Origin: Chlorobium ferrooxidans DSM 13031
GTDB lineage: Bacteria; Bacteroidota; Chlorobiia; Chlorobiales; Chlorobiaceae
Reading direction: 5' to 3'
Assembly: GCF_000168715.1 (NCBI RefSeq)
Contig: NZ_AASE01000003.1
Location: forward strand, 95,751 to 159,750
Length of the DNA stretch: 64,000 bases
Numbering within the stretch: the first letter of the stretch is position 1; each line of letters opens with the position of its first letter. Positions 41,310-49,742 of the stretch are shown one piece after another. A model generated the notes under the pieces. The model was given only the letters and a program-made list of their open reading frames with translations. It was not told the DNA's origin and did not search any database. Made by a program: the position numbers and the translations under genes.

Positions 41310-42735
41310 ACTGCTGCTTCCTTTTTTCCTGGCAGCAACCACCCTTTCTGCCTGTTCGATTGCGCCAACTTATGTGCGCCCGACAGCGCCCGTCACCAAA
41401 GAGTGGCCGGTGGCTTCCGGAATCGGGACAATGCCCCCCACTGCACCGTCCTCAACTGCGCCCCAATCCGGCGAGCAGCCGCGTACCACCGATATCGGAT
41501 GGCGAAGCATGTTCAGGTCGCCAAAACTGCAAAGCATAATCGAAGAATCCCTTACGAACAACCGTGACCTGAGGATAGCCACCCTCAACATCGAGGCGGC
41601 CCGCCACACCTATCGCATCCAGCGTTCGGATCTCCTGCCATCAATTAACGCCTCGGGAAGCTTCACCCGCCAGGAGAGCAGAAACGGCACCGGACAAGCG
41701 GAAATCACCTCAACATATACCGCGGGCATCGGAACGACGGCTTATGAACTGGATCTTTTCGGGCGTGTACGCAGCCTCAGCAATCGCGCAATAAACCAGT
41801 ATCTCGCTACCGAAGAGGGCCGCAAAGCTGCCCAGACAAGCCTTGTCGCTGAAGTTGCCAACGCCTATCTCACCTACCTTGCCGATGTCGAACTGCTGCG
41901 ACTGACCGAAAGCACCCTCAAAACAAGGCTGGATGGGTTCGATCTCATCAAACGCAGCTTCGATCTCGGGGCAAAGTCCCGGCTCGATGTAGCACAGGCT
42001 GCAACCCTGGTCGAATCGGCCAGAGTCAACCGTGCACAATATCAGCGTCAGGTTGAACAGGACAGGAACGCCCTCACCCTGCTCGTCGGAAAGGAGATTG
42101 ATCCGAAACTGCTCGAACCCCAACCCCTGGCCGATCTCCAGATACTAAACACACTCCCCGTCGGCATTCCCTCCGTCGTCCTGCTTGACAGGCCGGACAT
42201 AAGGCAGGCGGAATTCTCACTGAAAGCTGAAAACGCCAACATCGGTGCAGCACGGGCTTCATTATTCCCCAGCATAAGCCTTACCGGTTCCGCAGGGTTC
42301 GCCAGCGCCAGCTTGTCAGATCTCTTCGTGACCAATTCAAGCGGTCTCTGGAGCTTCGCCCCACAGGTAACGCTCCCGATATTTCAGGGAGGCCGGTTGC
42401 GCTCAAACCTCAAACTGGCTGAAACCAACCGGGACATTGCCCTCGCCCGATACGAAAAAGCTATCCAGACGGCATTCCGCGAGGTCGCCGATGCACTGGT
42501 CGCCCGTGCAACCTGGACCGAACAACTGCGGGCCCAGCGAGCGCTGCTCAAAGAGAGCGATCAAACCTCGACCATCACAAAAGCGCGTTACGAGCATGGC
42601 ATCGACAGCTATTTCGCCCTGCTTGATGCCCAACGATCCCTCTTCGAGGCTCAGCAGAACGAAATTCTGATCCATCAACAGACGCTTGCCAACATGATCG
42701 ACCTCTACAAAGCCCTCGGAGGCGGATGGCAATAA
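41299..42735 (+). CDS. Outer-membrane efflux channel lipoprotein (OprM/NodT family)
   Basis: A 478-aa TolC-like channel. The lipobox LSAC places the lipidated Cys at residue 19, then [13 protein letters not shown], typical of NodT-family channels. Two OEP repeats follow with long Ala/Arg-rich helices; [19 protein letters not shown] marks the second repeat. It closes a complete tripartite pump operon tetR-adaptor-pump-channel. Confidence 0.94.
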   Translation: MNTKLLLPFFLAATTLSACSIAPTYVRPTAPVTKEWPVASGIGTMPPTAPSSTAPQSGEQPRTTDIGWRSMFRSPKLQSIIEESLTNNRDLRIATLNIEAARHTYRIQRSDLLPSINASGSFTRQESRNGTGQAEITSTYTAGIGTTAYELDLFGRVRSLSNRAINQYLATEEGRKAAQTSLVAEVANAYLTYLADVELLRLTESTLKTRLDGFDLIKRSFDLGAKSRLDVAQAATLVESARVNRAQYQRQVEQDRNALTLLVGKEIDPKLLEPQPLADLQILNTLPVGIPSVVLLDRPDIRQAEFSLKAENANIGAARASLFPSISLTGSAGFASASLSDLFVTNSSGLWSFAPQVTLPIFQGGRLRSNLKLAETNRDIALARYEKAIQTAFREVADALVARATWTEQLRAQRALLKESDQTSTITKARYEHGIDSYFALLDAQRSLFEAQQNEILIHQQTLANMIDLYKALGGGWQ

Positions 42736-43088
42736 CAAGCCACATCCCCATCCGCACGAGACTGTCAGTTTCAGATCGGGGGTACGTCCCGAGCGCCGAA
42801 GATCGTTATCAATAAGTCGAAACATGTTGCCTTGTCAGGGTCGCACAACATCAGATATCTTTAAAAATACAAGGCTCTTTATGCTATTTCGGCACACAAA
42901 TACAAGGCAATTTGATCTGCAAGAAAAAAACCATGCCCCTCGTTGATGGCCATCAGCCCAGATTATCACTCATAAAATCCATTGCCCGGCGCGTGTTAAC
43001 CTGCTCAGGATAAAATATTGTTGCACGTAACGCTTTTACCATGTATGTTACATGTAACAAGGAAACTCACAAATAAGCAAGGGGACAG
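42736..43088 (+). promoter_or_regulatory. Intergenic region with a 12-bp palindrome before mazEF
   Basis: About 350 bp with no gene. The perfect palindrome GTTACATGTAAC at 43047-43058, 30 bp before the antitoxin start, is a likely operator for the downstream toxin-antitoxin pair. The related words CACGTAAC and ACCATGTA occur just before it, perhaps half sites. I see no terminator after the efflux operon. Confidence 0.5.
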
Positions 43089-43301
43089 ATGAGCGGAGTT
43101 CTTGAAAGAGTACATAAGTACAGGGAGAAGTTACGCAGGGAGGGAATGCGACCGATACAGATATGGGTTCCCGATACACGTCGCTCCGGTTTTTCCGAAG
43201 AGTGCCGACGCCAGTCTCTGCTGGTCAAACATGATCCGCATGAAAAAGAAATACTTACGTTTCTTGATGAAGCCGCAGACCGCGAGGGTTGGGAAGCATG
43301 A
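43089..43301 (+). CDS. DUF3018 MazE-like antitoxin
   Basis: A 70-aa protein with REKLRREGMRPIQIWVPDTR, the DUF3018 signature found next to MazF toxins. A ribosome site AGGGGA lies 5 bases before the ATG. Its TGA overlaps the toxin's ATG (ATGA), so translation is coupled. The C-terminal acidic stretch (EKEILTFLDEAADREGWEA) would bind the toxin. Confidence 0.87.
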   Translation: MSGVLERVHKYREKLRREGMRPIQIWVPDTRRSGFSEECRRQSLLVKHDPHEKEILTFLDEAADREGWEA

Positions 43302-43621
43302 AGAGAGGTGATCTGGTTACCATTGCACTACAGGGTGATTACGGAAAGCCTCGCCCTGCAGTTGTCGTTCAGGCGGATTTTTTTTCTGAACATCCTTCGC
43401 TGACCATACTGCCGGTAACGAGTGAATTGCGGACAGCCCCGTTATTCAGGATTATGGTTGAACCGACAGAGGGAAACAATCTAAAAAAAAGATCACAGGT
43501 CATGGTTGACAAGGTCCAGACCGTCGCGCGTGAAAAGATAGGACCCACTTTCGGAAGACTTGATGATACCTCGATGCTTGCCATTAACCGGGCGCTTGCC
43601 GTCTGGCTTGGATTCGCATAA
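43298..43621 (+). CDS. MazF-type endoribonuclease toxin
   Basis: A 107-aa MazF/PemK protein: MKRGDLVTIALQGDYGKPRPAVVVQ at the start (two beta strands plus the RP motif), VTSELRTAPLFRI, and the MVDKVQTVAREKIG segment. It appears complete. Start ATG 43298 is chosen for its overlap with the antitoxin stop. It is distinct in sequence from the MazF at 9382-9720 and has a different type of antitoxin. Confidence 0.9.
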   Translation: MKRGDLVTIALQGDYGKPRPAVVVQADFFSEHPSLTILPVTSELRTAPLFRIMVEPTEGNNLKKRSQVMVDKVQTVAREKIGPTFGRLDDTSMLAINRALAVWLGFA

Positions 43622-43672
43622 GCGGCCCTGATCTAAGACAATTGATACCGGAGTATGCAGTCATGATGTGAT

Positions 43673-44257
43673 GCGGACGGAGTCCCGTGCGCATTGATAG
43701 AATAGATTTATTGCGGTGTCCTACAATGTCTGCTCAATGGAGCTGGCCGTTACGGCCATGACGGCACGTGCCCATGCAAATTTTGCCTTGATGACATCAA
43801 AATCTGCGCCCGAGGTCTCTATGCTCGCGGTGCCCTTGATCAGAAAGCCTGCACCCGGACCCATATTCCCTGCAACCTTGCGGCTTCCCAGCGTAATCAG
43901 CACCTGATTGTTAAAAGCAATGTTCGCCTCTGTAAGCTGCATGTAGCCCACAGGAATCAGGATGCGCTCCGCATCGGTAATGCGGATATAGCTGTTCCAG
44001 GTATTGACCATATGAGGACCATCCTGCCCCAGAGTTGCAATCGCAACCACTCCGTCATGCTTCAATATTTCCGTTAATTTCTCAGGAATCATCGCTTTTC
44101 CCCCATTGCGCTGCATAAAAAAATCTCAACCCTGCTGAACCCCATCATGTTAAAGCTTTTACGAGAGAGTGCCAACCGAAGAACTCTCTCCAATTTCACA
44201 GGAATAAATCTCTTCTTTCGTGTGGTTTCGAGTATTTCGCGGTTAAAAATCTTCCAC
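43673..44257. repeat. Large direct repeat, copy 2 (contains a split-barrel flavoprotein gene)
   Basis: Second copy of the 35645-36233 sequence. Differences are scattered point changes and small indels near 44130-44160. Both copies end at the word CTTCCAC, after which the flanks differ. Confidence 0.93.
43721..44092 (-). CDS. Pyridoxamine-5'-phosphate-oxidase-like FMN-binding split-barrel protein, copy 2
   Basis: Encodes a 123-aa protein differing from the 35693-36064 copy at only a couple of residues (for example GQDGPHM for GQNGPHM and SYIRI for SYVRI), although the DNA shows more, mostly silent, changes. That pattern suggests both copies stay under selection or are kept alike by gene conversion. 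Confidence 0.85.
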   Translation of the reverse strand: MIPEKLTEILKHDGVVAIATLGQDGPHMVNTWNSYIRITDAERILIPVGYMQLTEANIAFNNQVLITLGSRKVAGNMGPGAGFLIKGTASIETSGADFDVIKAKFAWARAVMAVTASSIEQTL

Positions 44258-44336
44258 ACCCTGACCCGTTGAGTAAATAACTGGTTGTTATAAACACCTT
44301 CCCGTTACTCACGGAATTCACGATCTCTTCAGGGTA

Positions 44337-44648
44337 TCAAGCCGGTCTGATTACAGCCGGTTTGATCACTTTCAGGATTTTATACTCAGTTTTGCGGGCA
44401 TGATAAAGATCCCAGCGTTGCTGGATGTTCATCCAGAAATCCGCCGAATTCCCGAAAAACAGTGCCAAACGCAATGCAGTTGAGGGGGTTACTCCCCGTC
44501 TGCCGTTGATAATCTCATTGATTCTCTGATAGGGAACAAGAATGGCATCGGCCAACTGCCGCTGACTGATTGCCATAGGGGTTAAAAACTCCTCAAGCAA
44601 CATCTCTCCGGGATGTGTAGGTTCCCTGTGTGAAGGTATACGTATCAT
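44337..44648 (-). CDS. higA: HigA-type HTH antitoxin
   Basis: A 103-aa XRE-family antitoxin: REPTHPGEMLLEEFLTPM followed by a helix-turn-helix (ISQRQLADAILVPYQRINEI) and the family segment NSADFWMNIQQRWDL. It lies downstream of the toxin gene, the reverse order typical of higBA. ATG 44648 gives the usual MIRIPSHREPTHPGE start; an in-frame TTG at 44678 overlaps the toxin end. Confidence 0.92.
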   Translation of the reverse strand: MIRIPSHREPTHPGEMLLEEFLTPMAISQRQLADAILVPYQRINEIINGRRGVTPSTALRLALFFGNSADFWMNIQQRWDLYHARKTEYKILKVIKPAVIRPA

Positions 44649-44664
44649 GTTCTGGTTATGACTT

Positions 44665-44958
44665 TTAATGATAATCAACTATTTCAATGTTTTCAGGGCC
44701 GGAAGCTGACCAACAAAAGCAAATTCTGTATTGCCGGTTTATTCGAATGCTGTATTGGCCGTTTCTTGATCCCGACAATGCTTCCAGATGATTTCCCGGC
44801 GGAATACGCAACTCTTCAAGTGCTACAACAGAATCAAGCTGATCGAGTTTCCGGGAGGCATGTCGCCATAGTGAAACAGGACACAATTTCATGGCGGCTT
44901 TTGTGCCCTTTCCGTTGAAGATCTCTTCTGTTTCCCTGTTTTTGAATGACTGTATCAT
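44665..44958 (-). CDS. higB: HigB-type ribosome-dependent mRNase toxin
   Basis: A 97-aa RelE-fold toxin starting MIQSFKNRETEEIFNG, with LRIPPGNHLEALSGSRNGQYSIRIN in the middle and the QYRICFCW strand near the C-terminus, where the basic catalytic residues lie. It is followed by higA 16 bp downstream and looks intact. Confidence 0.92.
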   Translation of the reverse strand: MIQSFKNRETEEIFNGKGTKAAMKLCPVSLWRHASRKLDQLDSVVALEELRIPPGNHLEALSGSRNGQYSIRINRQYRICFCWSASGPENIEIVDYH

Positions 44959-45060
44959 GATAACACGGCTTCCATGCTATTAAACAGCAAACTAAACTAT
45001 TTTTGAATTTCTTCAAATCATGCAGAGTCAGACTTCCTGGTTCTGAGACGGCTTAATTAT

Positions 45061-45217
45061 GGACGCCTCTATTTATTGTCGTGAGTGTTTTGATGTTCAA
45101 GCCCTGGAGGGGCGACATATTGGTAGCGCAGTCCCGACGAGGTCGGGGCTGGGATGAGGATTTCGAGCACCACCCAACGCAGTAATCGGGTTTCGGAATA
45201 AATAAATAGAGGTGCCC
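45061..45217. mobile_element. MITE-like element with terminal inverted repeats
   Basis: CCTCTATTTATT at 45066-45077 is repeated in reverse complement at 45201-45212, and flanking bases extend the pairing imperfectly. The roughly 150-bp interior has a GC hairpin (AGTCCCGAC / GTCGGGGCT near 45130-45150) and a copy of the 41-bp repeat found twice at 62358-62520. It encodes nothing obvious. Confidence 0.6.
45162..45202 (-). repeat. 41-bp dispersed repeat, copy C
   Basis: Reverse complement of the 41-bp sequence at 62358-62398 and 62480-62520, with three differences. It is read on the minus strand and forms the right part of the MITE-like element. Confidence 0.85.
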
Positions 45218-45257
45218 TTGCAACAGATGTACGGCTATAATGGCTACGCATCAGTTT

Positions 45258-45458
45258 CTGACAGCAATGAATGTCGTCCACTACTCTCCGTACAGCTCAG
45301 CCCGAGCGGTAAATTCCGCCAGTTTTATCACGCCCATCCCCAACTGATCAAAAGCGATTATCGAATTGAAAGAATTGGAGTTAGCTGGACTGGGGCAAGT
45401 AGAGGGGTGAATAGTTTTTATCGTTATTACACAACGTCCCGGAAGTTGCTCTTTGCAC
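45258..45458. repeat. About 175-200 bp dispersed repeat, copy 1
   Basis: Begins with TGACAGCAATGAATGTCGTC and runs through TACAGCTCAGCCCGAGCGG to ACAACGTCCCGGAAGTTGCT. It recurs at 47717-47893 and, in shortened form, at 47893-48043. A frame is open in two directions but contains no recognised domain. Confidence 0.8.
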
Positions 45459-45528
45459 CAACTGTTATCAGCACATAAATCATTTTTTGGTATTTGCCGC
45501 TTATTATAAATATTTCGATATTAGTAGT

Positions 45529-46296
45529 ATGACTACCAATAATCGAATAAAATTAAAGTCAGCCATCGCCCACCACACCCAGGGCACTGTTGATCTGGCA
45601 TCATGGCTTGAGCAGCTTGGCATATCCCATGACCTCCAAAAGCATTACCGTAAAAGCGGCTGGATGGAGTCTGTAGGCACAGGGGCGATGAAACGGCCGG
45701 GTGAAGAGCTGACATGGCAAGGAGCCCTCTATACCCTGCAATCGCAAGCCGAACTTCCGCTTCATGCCGGGGCGCTCACTGCCCTGGCTTTGCAAGGATT
45801 TGCGCATTATGTGCGTCTTGGCAGGCAGACCGTCTATTTATTTTCTCCCATCAAAACACGTTTACCGGCATGGTTCAGGAAATATGAGTGGCTGGAACTG
45901 ATCGTCCATGAAAGGACGTCATTCCTTCCGAACGATAGCGGAATAACTGATCTGCAATTACCCTTTTTTTCCATACGCATATCTTCACCGGAACGGGCAA
46001 TGCTCGAATGCCTCTACCTCTCACCGGATACCCTGAATCTACTGGAGTGCTATCAGCTTTTGGAAGGCTTGACAACACTTCGCCCGCAAGTAGTGCAGGA
46101 TCTTCTTGAGCAATGCCGCTCAATCAGGGTAAAACGCCTTTTTCTCTACATGGCCGAAAAAGCCGGACATGAGTGGTATAGGCGGCTTGATCACGCTAAA
46201 CTTAATCTCGGAAAAGGAGCAAGAAGTATTGTTAAAGGAGGAGTTTATGTTGAAAAATATGCTCTCAACCTGCCAGAGGAGCTGGTAAAGCTATGA
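45529..46296 (+). CDS. abiEi: AbiEi-type antitoxin of a type IV toxin-antitoxin system
   Basis: A 255-aa protein from ATG 45529. The N-terminal HTH (about 15-65) includes GTVDLASWLEQLGISHDLQKHYRKSGW in two parts; the middle part SQAELPLHAGALTALALQG and the C-terminal SSPERAMLECLYL stretch are the AbiEi antitoxin pattern. It normally represses the operon and blocks the AbiEii nucleotidyltransferase. Its TGA overlaps the ATG of the toxin gene, but that toxin is destroyed here, leaving the antitoxin as an orphan. Confidence 0.87.
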   Translation: MTTNNRIKLKSAIAHHTQGTVDLASWLEQLGISHDLQKHYRKSGWMESVGTGAMKRPGEELTWQGALYTLQSQAELPLHAGALTALALQGFAHYVRLGRQTVYLFSPIKTRLPAWFRKYEWLELIVHERTSFLPNDSGITDLQLPFFSIRISSPERAMLECLYLSPDTLNLLECYQLLEGLTTLRPQVVQDLLEQCRSIRVKRLFLYMAEKAGHEWYRRLDHAKLNLGKGARSIVKGGVYVEKYALNLPEELVKL

Positions 46297-46534
46297 ATCA
46301 ACGCGAACTCGCCTGATCAAGGAGATTCATTGTCAGTTAAGTGAAACCGAAAAAAGGTTTCTTTTGAGCTTCAAAAGCGGCACTCCCGACTGGGAGCTTA
46401 TGCCATTTGAAAATCTGCGCTATATGCCAGCGGTACAATGGAAACTTGCCAATATCATAAAGCTTAAAACACACAATCCGGAGAAACACAAGACTCAGCT
46501 CAATGCTCTGGAAAAAATCCTGATGACTGATTAA
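46293..46534 (+). pseudogene. abiEii: AbiEii nucleotidyltransferase toxin, internally deleted remnant
   Basis: The start ATGAATCAACG is intact and coupled to abiEi (ATGA), but the frame stops after seven codons. In another frame, from about 46303 to the TAA at 46532-46534, the sequence reads LIKEIHCQLSETEKRFLLSF, then a KSGTPDW segment and AVQWKLANIIKLK, the usual AbiEii C-terminus. The whole nucleotidyltransferase core is missing, so a large internal deletion has occurred. Confidence 0.8.
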
Positions 46535-46659
46535 AAGACGGGGAGCCCCTATAACCAGCCAACGGTTCCTGCCACCTCCGAAAGAAACTCGGTCACAAAA
46601 AACAAAAACCGGGACATACCGTGGTGGCAGAAGTGTAAAACGTTGGGAGGGATGGCGCA

Positions 46660-47052
46660 CTACTTATTGTGCGGCTTAGGGGCAGAGAGCTTACCTAAAA
46701 CCGATAACAAATGCTGGTCCCGAGTCAATAGCTCCAGCCCAAAACAACGTGTGGTTGCAGCAATAATCGCATCTGGCAATTTGATTTTTCGCAACCGACG
46801 CAACTCAATGACCGCATCTTCAATCTCTTTTGTCAAAGGCAGGTAAGTAAGATGATCAAGTTTCTCCCTGATCATGCTCTCCTCATCAACAGTTATACCC
46901 TGATATCCCAATAATTCCATGCGGGTTATTGCACTATAAAAACATTGATTGGCTTGAATCTGCCGAGAGGATATCAGCCCCAGGACTGCTGAATCAGCCC
47001 GAAGGATCCCCAGAATAAAATTTGTATCAAGCAAATAGTTATTCCCACTCAT
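46660..47052 (-). CDS. vapC: VapC-type PIN-domain toxin
   Basis: A 130-aa PIN ribonuclease. Acidic active-site residues are visible in YLLDTNFILGIL (Asp9), in ITRMELLGY (Glu) and in KLPDAIIAATTR, with LLTRDQHL near the end. It overlaps the upstream antitoxin gene by 14 bp. VapC toxins cleave tRNA or rRNA; the exact target is unknown. Confidence 0.9.
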   Translation of the reverse strand: MSGNNYLLDTNFILGILRADSAVLGLISSRQIQANQCFYSAITRMELLGYQGITVDEESMIREKLDHLTYLPLTKEIEDAVIELRRLRKIKLPDAIIAATTRCFGLELLTRDQHLLSVLGKLSAPKPHNK

Positions 47053-47263
47053 CCCGCATCCGTTGCTGAATTTCTACAAGATCGCCTGAAAATGTTTTTG
47101 ACCTCTCTAAACCACCAGCGAGATCAATAAGCATCTCTTTTCTGTCAGCCAGAGCACCCACAACCCTTTTCTTCCGCAAAAACTCGGCAAAATCAAGGAT
47201 TTCGGCAACCAAAGGTTCAGGCAACTCTTTCGCTGTTTTATAAAGTTTTTCTGCTGTTGTCAT
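47039..47263 (-). CDS. vapB: VapB-type antitoxin (DUF2281)
   Basis: A 74-aa protein of the DUF2281 type: KTAKELPEPLVAEILDFAEFLRKK is the diagnostic helix pair. The C-terminal tail (ERSKTFSGDLVEIQQRMRDEWE, given here only in part by sense) is of the toxin-binding sort. It precedes and overlaps vapC, the standard order. Confidence 0.87.
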   Translation of the reverse strand: MTTAEKLYKTAKELPEPLVAEILDFAEFLRKKRVVGALADRKEMLIDLAGGLERSKTFSGDLVEIQQRMRDEWE

Positions 47264-47716
47264 ATAATCGCTACTCCTTTGGCAAACATGATCCCGTATT
47301 CTAAATAAATATACTCCACCCTTACACTATTACAAAATAACGCCACCCCTACCATTTTCCTCACTGAACAGGTTGGTTATGCATTATCCCACGCACGAGC
47401 GAGCACACCGGAGTGTATAGTGCCAGTAACTCCGGAACATTATATACCGAACACATGCAGGATGCAGGTAAGGGCAAGCTCAAAGTGAATATTGAAAAAA
47501 TACCGATGAACCGAACCGTTCAACAGTTCCGACTGCATAAAAAAAACGCAGTCACAAAAAACAAATGCTCAAACATTCCGAGGCGGTGTTGCGGCAGGAT
47601 CAAAATCAAATAATTTACAGTAAACCGATATTACTGGACATCATTTTAAACTCAGTCCTCAATTATTGAAATACAGGGGATGTCACCATAAGGTTTGACA
47701 AACATCCCAAATTCCT
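47264..47716. other. Non-coding stretch between vapBC and repeat copy 2
   Basis: About 450 bp, AT-rich, with no supported gene. A 66-codon plus-strand frame at 47413-47613 has no features. A short word, GTCACAAAAAACAAA, is shared with 46593-46607, hinting at degraded repeats. Confidence 0.4.
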
Positions 47717-48043
47717 TTCTCTCCGTACAGCTCAGCCCGAGCGGTAAATTCCGTCAGTGTTATCACGCCCATCCCCAAGTGATCAAAAGAGATTATCGGA
47801 TTAAAAGAATTGGAGTTAGCTGGACAGGGGCAAGTAGAGGGGTGAAGAGTTATTATCGTTACTACACAACGTCCCGGAAGTTGCTCTTTGCCTGACAGCA
47901 ATGAATGTCGTCCCGTAATTGCACATCCCCAACTAATCAAAAGCGATTATCGGATTTAAAGAATTGGAGTTAGCTCGACAGGGAGAAGTAGAGGGGTGAA
48001 GAGTTATTATCGTTATTACACAACGTCCCGGAAGTTCTCTTTA
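47717..48043. repeat. About 175-bp dispersed repeat, copies 2 and 3 in near-tandem
   Basis: Copy 2 (47717-47893) closely follows copy 1 at 45258-45458. Copy 3 (47893-48043) shares the start TGACAGCAATGAATGTCGTC, then lacks the CAGCTCAGCCCGAGCGG part and resumes at CATCCCCAACT through to CGTCCCGGAAGTT. Such partial copies suggest slippage or a decaying element. Confidence 0.8.
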
Positions 48044-48179
48044 GGTGCGTAATAACTTTTTATAGGTTCCCTTTCGTATATGCCAGACGAAACGGATCGT
48101 GATTCGGTGCCAACCTGTGCCTGCATGAGCAGGAGAATGTGATAAATATTTTGAAATATATCTGTATTTTGAAATTTAA

Positions 48180-48419
48180 TCAGTTGGCACCAGCTTGCAA
48201 ATAGTGTTAAAACATGCACTTGATGATGCCAAAATCAAAAATTCAGTAACGCTTCATTGGTTGCGGCACTCTTATGCAACACATTTACTGGAAGCTGGAA
48301 CTGATCTTCGATACATACAAGAGCTCTTAGGGCATAAGAGCAGTAAGACGACAGAAATCTATACCCATGTATGCGAACAGAGTTTACTAAAAATATCCAG
48401 CCCCTTTGATAATTTGTAA
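48180..48419 (+). pseudogene. C-terminal fragment of a tyrosine recombinase/integrase
   Basis: The frame opens after a TAA at 48177 and reads the last 79 residues of a phage-type integrase. Catalytic residues Arg in [17 protein letters not shown], His in [15 protein letters not shown] and the nucleophile Tyr in IYTHV are present; the end (ISSPFDNL) resembles Bacteroidota/Chlorobiota integrases. The N-terminal DNA-binding domain and the first catalytic Arg are lost, so it cannot be active. It lies just before, and in the same direction as, the cassette array. Whether it came from an integron integrase or an island integrase cannot be decided from this fragment. Confidence 0.82.
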
Positions 48420-48439
48420 AAAATATTGTGCACCTCAAA

Positions 48440-48482
48440 GGTGTATAAAGCATGTCAGAAAAGCTGGCTTTATGCACCTTTT
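48440..48482 (+). terminator. Hairpin between the integrase fragment and the first cassette
   Basis: GGTGTATAAAGC (48440-48451) pairs with GCTTTATGCACC (48467-48478) except at one position, and TTTT follows. It could end the integrase transcript. A smaller competing hairpin, CACC/GGTG, overlaps at 48431-48443. Alternatively this structured stretch belongs to an attI-like site. Confidence 0.5.
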
Positions 48483-48646
48483 GGTGAAATATGGTGCATA
48501 GATAAAGGAGTTGGCGGTAATTGAGGTCAAGGATTCATTTCTGTGATTATAAATTACAATATTTTATAAAACATTTTATATTTTAACATAACATAAAACT
48601 CATTACATTTGATAAACAACTTATTATTAATCAAGAATATATAACC

Positions 48647-49111
48647 ATGTCAGAAGTTTTATTAGGAATAGTCGCTGGAATTATAACGTCCATGATTATT
48701 GGAGCAGTAACCCGTTTTTTTTATGATACAATTCTACCTTGGTATCAACAAAAGGTATATAAAGGTGTCATATTGCAAGGCACATGGGATGGGGAAATGG
48801 CCATATCTGGAATTACATATTCAATGAGTCTCTGTATAAATCAAAAAGGTCATAAAATCAGCGGCTCTTTAATTGCTAATACAGAAGATAAAAATGCCCC
48901 AAAAAAACATACTAATATGCAATTCTTAGGTGAGATAAATGATGGATATGCAATGATTAATTGCATTTCAACTGATAGGACTGATATATCTTTTGGAACA
49001 ATGATTCTAAAAATAGGAAATAGAATTATGACAGGAAAACAGCTATTTAGAGACTTATCTGAGTCAAAAGTTGATGTTTTTCAATCTAAGGTTAGATTTA
49101 CTTATGCTTAA
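48647..49111 (+). CDS. Membrane-anchored beta-rich protein of unknown function (cassette 1)
   Basis: A 154-aa protein. Residues about 4-27 form one transmembrane helix with few charges. The rest (from LQGTWDGEMAISG) is predicted beta-rich, with a lipocalin-like GTWxG start and alternating strands to the end. This layout is reminiscent of the membrane-anchored beta-barrel effectors of CBASS (Cap15), but no CD-NTase is near, so that is only a suggestion. There is no Shine-Dalgarno site and codon use is very AT-rich, pointing to a Bacteroidota-like donor. Confidence 0.65.
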   Translation: MSEVLLGIVAGIITSMIIGAVTRFFYDTILPWYQQKVYKGVILQGTWDGEMAISGITYSMSLCINQKGHKISGSLIANTEDKNAPKKHTNMQFLGEINDGYAMINCISTDRTDISFGTMILKIGNRIMTGKQLFRDLSESKVDVFQSKVRFTYA

Positions 49112-49114
49112 ATT

Positions 49115-49729
49115 ATGACTCAAGTGGAATTTAAAATAGAAACTTATAATAATTACAATATTTTAGAATCTGATTTAAATATTTGCGCTGAAATATTTTC
49201 TAATGATTTTGGATATTGGATAAATAATAGAAAACTAAAACTATCTTCTCTGAAATTAAAGAAATTTTTTATTTCATCAGATTCATTTATTTCAATAGCA
49301 AAAATTGACAATGAACCGATTGGGTATTTAATTGCTTTGAATGATACTCAAGGAAACAATAAGCCATTTTATTGGATAAGTCAGATTGTTGTCAAAGAAA
49401 AATACAGAAGAAAAGGGGTTGCAAGTAGACTTATTAGTTCAATTGATAATTTTGAAAAAGCAAGTATCGGAATATTAACGAGAAATATTATATTAGAAAT
49501 ACTTCTGTCTAGATTAAATAAACAGATAATTTATGATACATGGCCTATAAAGAGTTTTAAACTTGAGAATAAGTTCTGTTATTTATTAGATTTATATTTA
49601 GTTGATAATGTGCACTTCTCCAATACAGGCTGTTTAACTGAATCAACATTGAAATTTGAGACTAAAGAAAAGACCTTTACCTATAATAATTTAAAATTAG
49701 GAATGGAAAAACTAATCTTTGCATTATAA
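49115..49729 (+). CDS. GNAT family N-acetyltransferase (cassette 1)
   Basis: A 204-aa protein. The acetyl-CoA site is visible as WISQIVVKEKYRRKGVASRL near residue 88 (R-R-x-G-x-A loop), preceded by the strand IGYLIALND. The remaining C-terminal part is unusual, with no clear second domain. It starts 3 bp after the previous stop, so both are co-transcribed. Role unknown; it could modify a phage or host component, or be a toxin or resistance-type acetyltransferase. Confidence 0.72.
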   Translation: MTQVEFKIETYNNYNILESDLNICAEIFSNDFGYWINNRKLKLSSLKLKKFFISSDSFISIAKIDNEPIGYLIALNDTQGNNKPFYWISQIVVKEKYRRKGVASRLISSIDNFEKASIGILTRNIILEILLSRLNKQIIYDTWPIKSFKLENKFCYLLDLYLVDNVHFSNTGCLTESTLKFETKEKTFTYNNLKLGMEKLIFAL

Positions 49730-49742
49730 ATAAACAACATAC

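Noticed and set aside
48195..48419. Complete small integrase gene with TTG start
   Set aside because: The recombinase domain is cut in the middle and its first catalytic Arg is absent, so it is a fragment.
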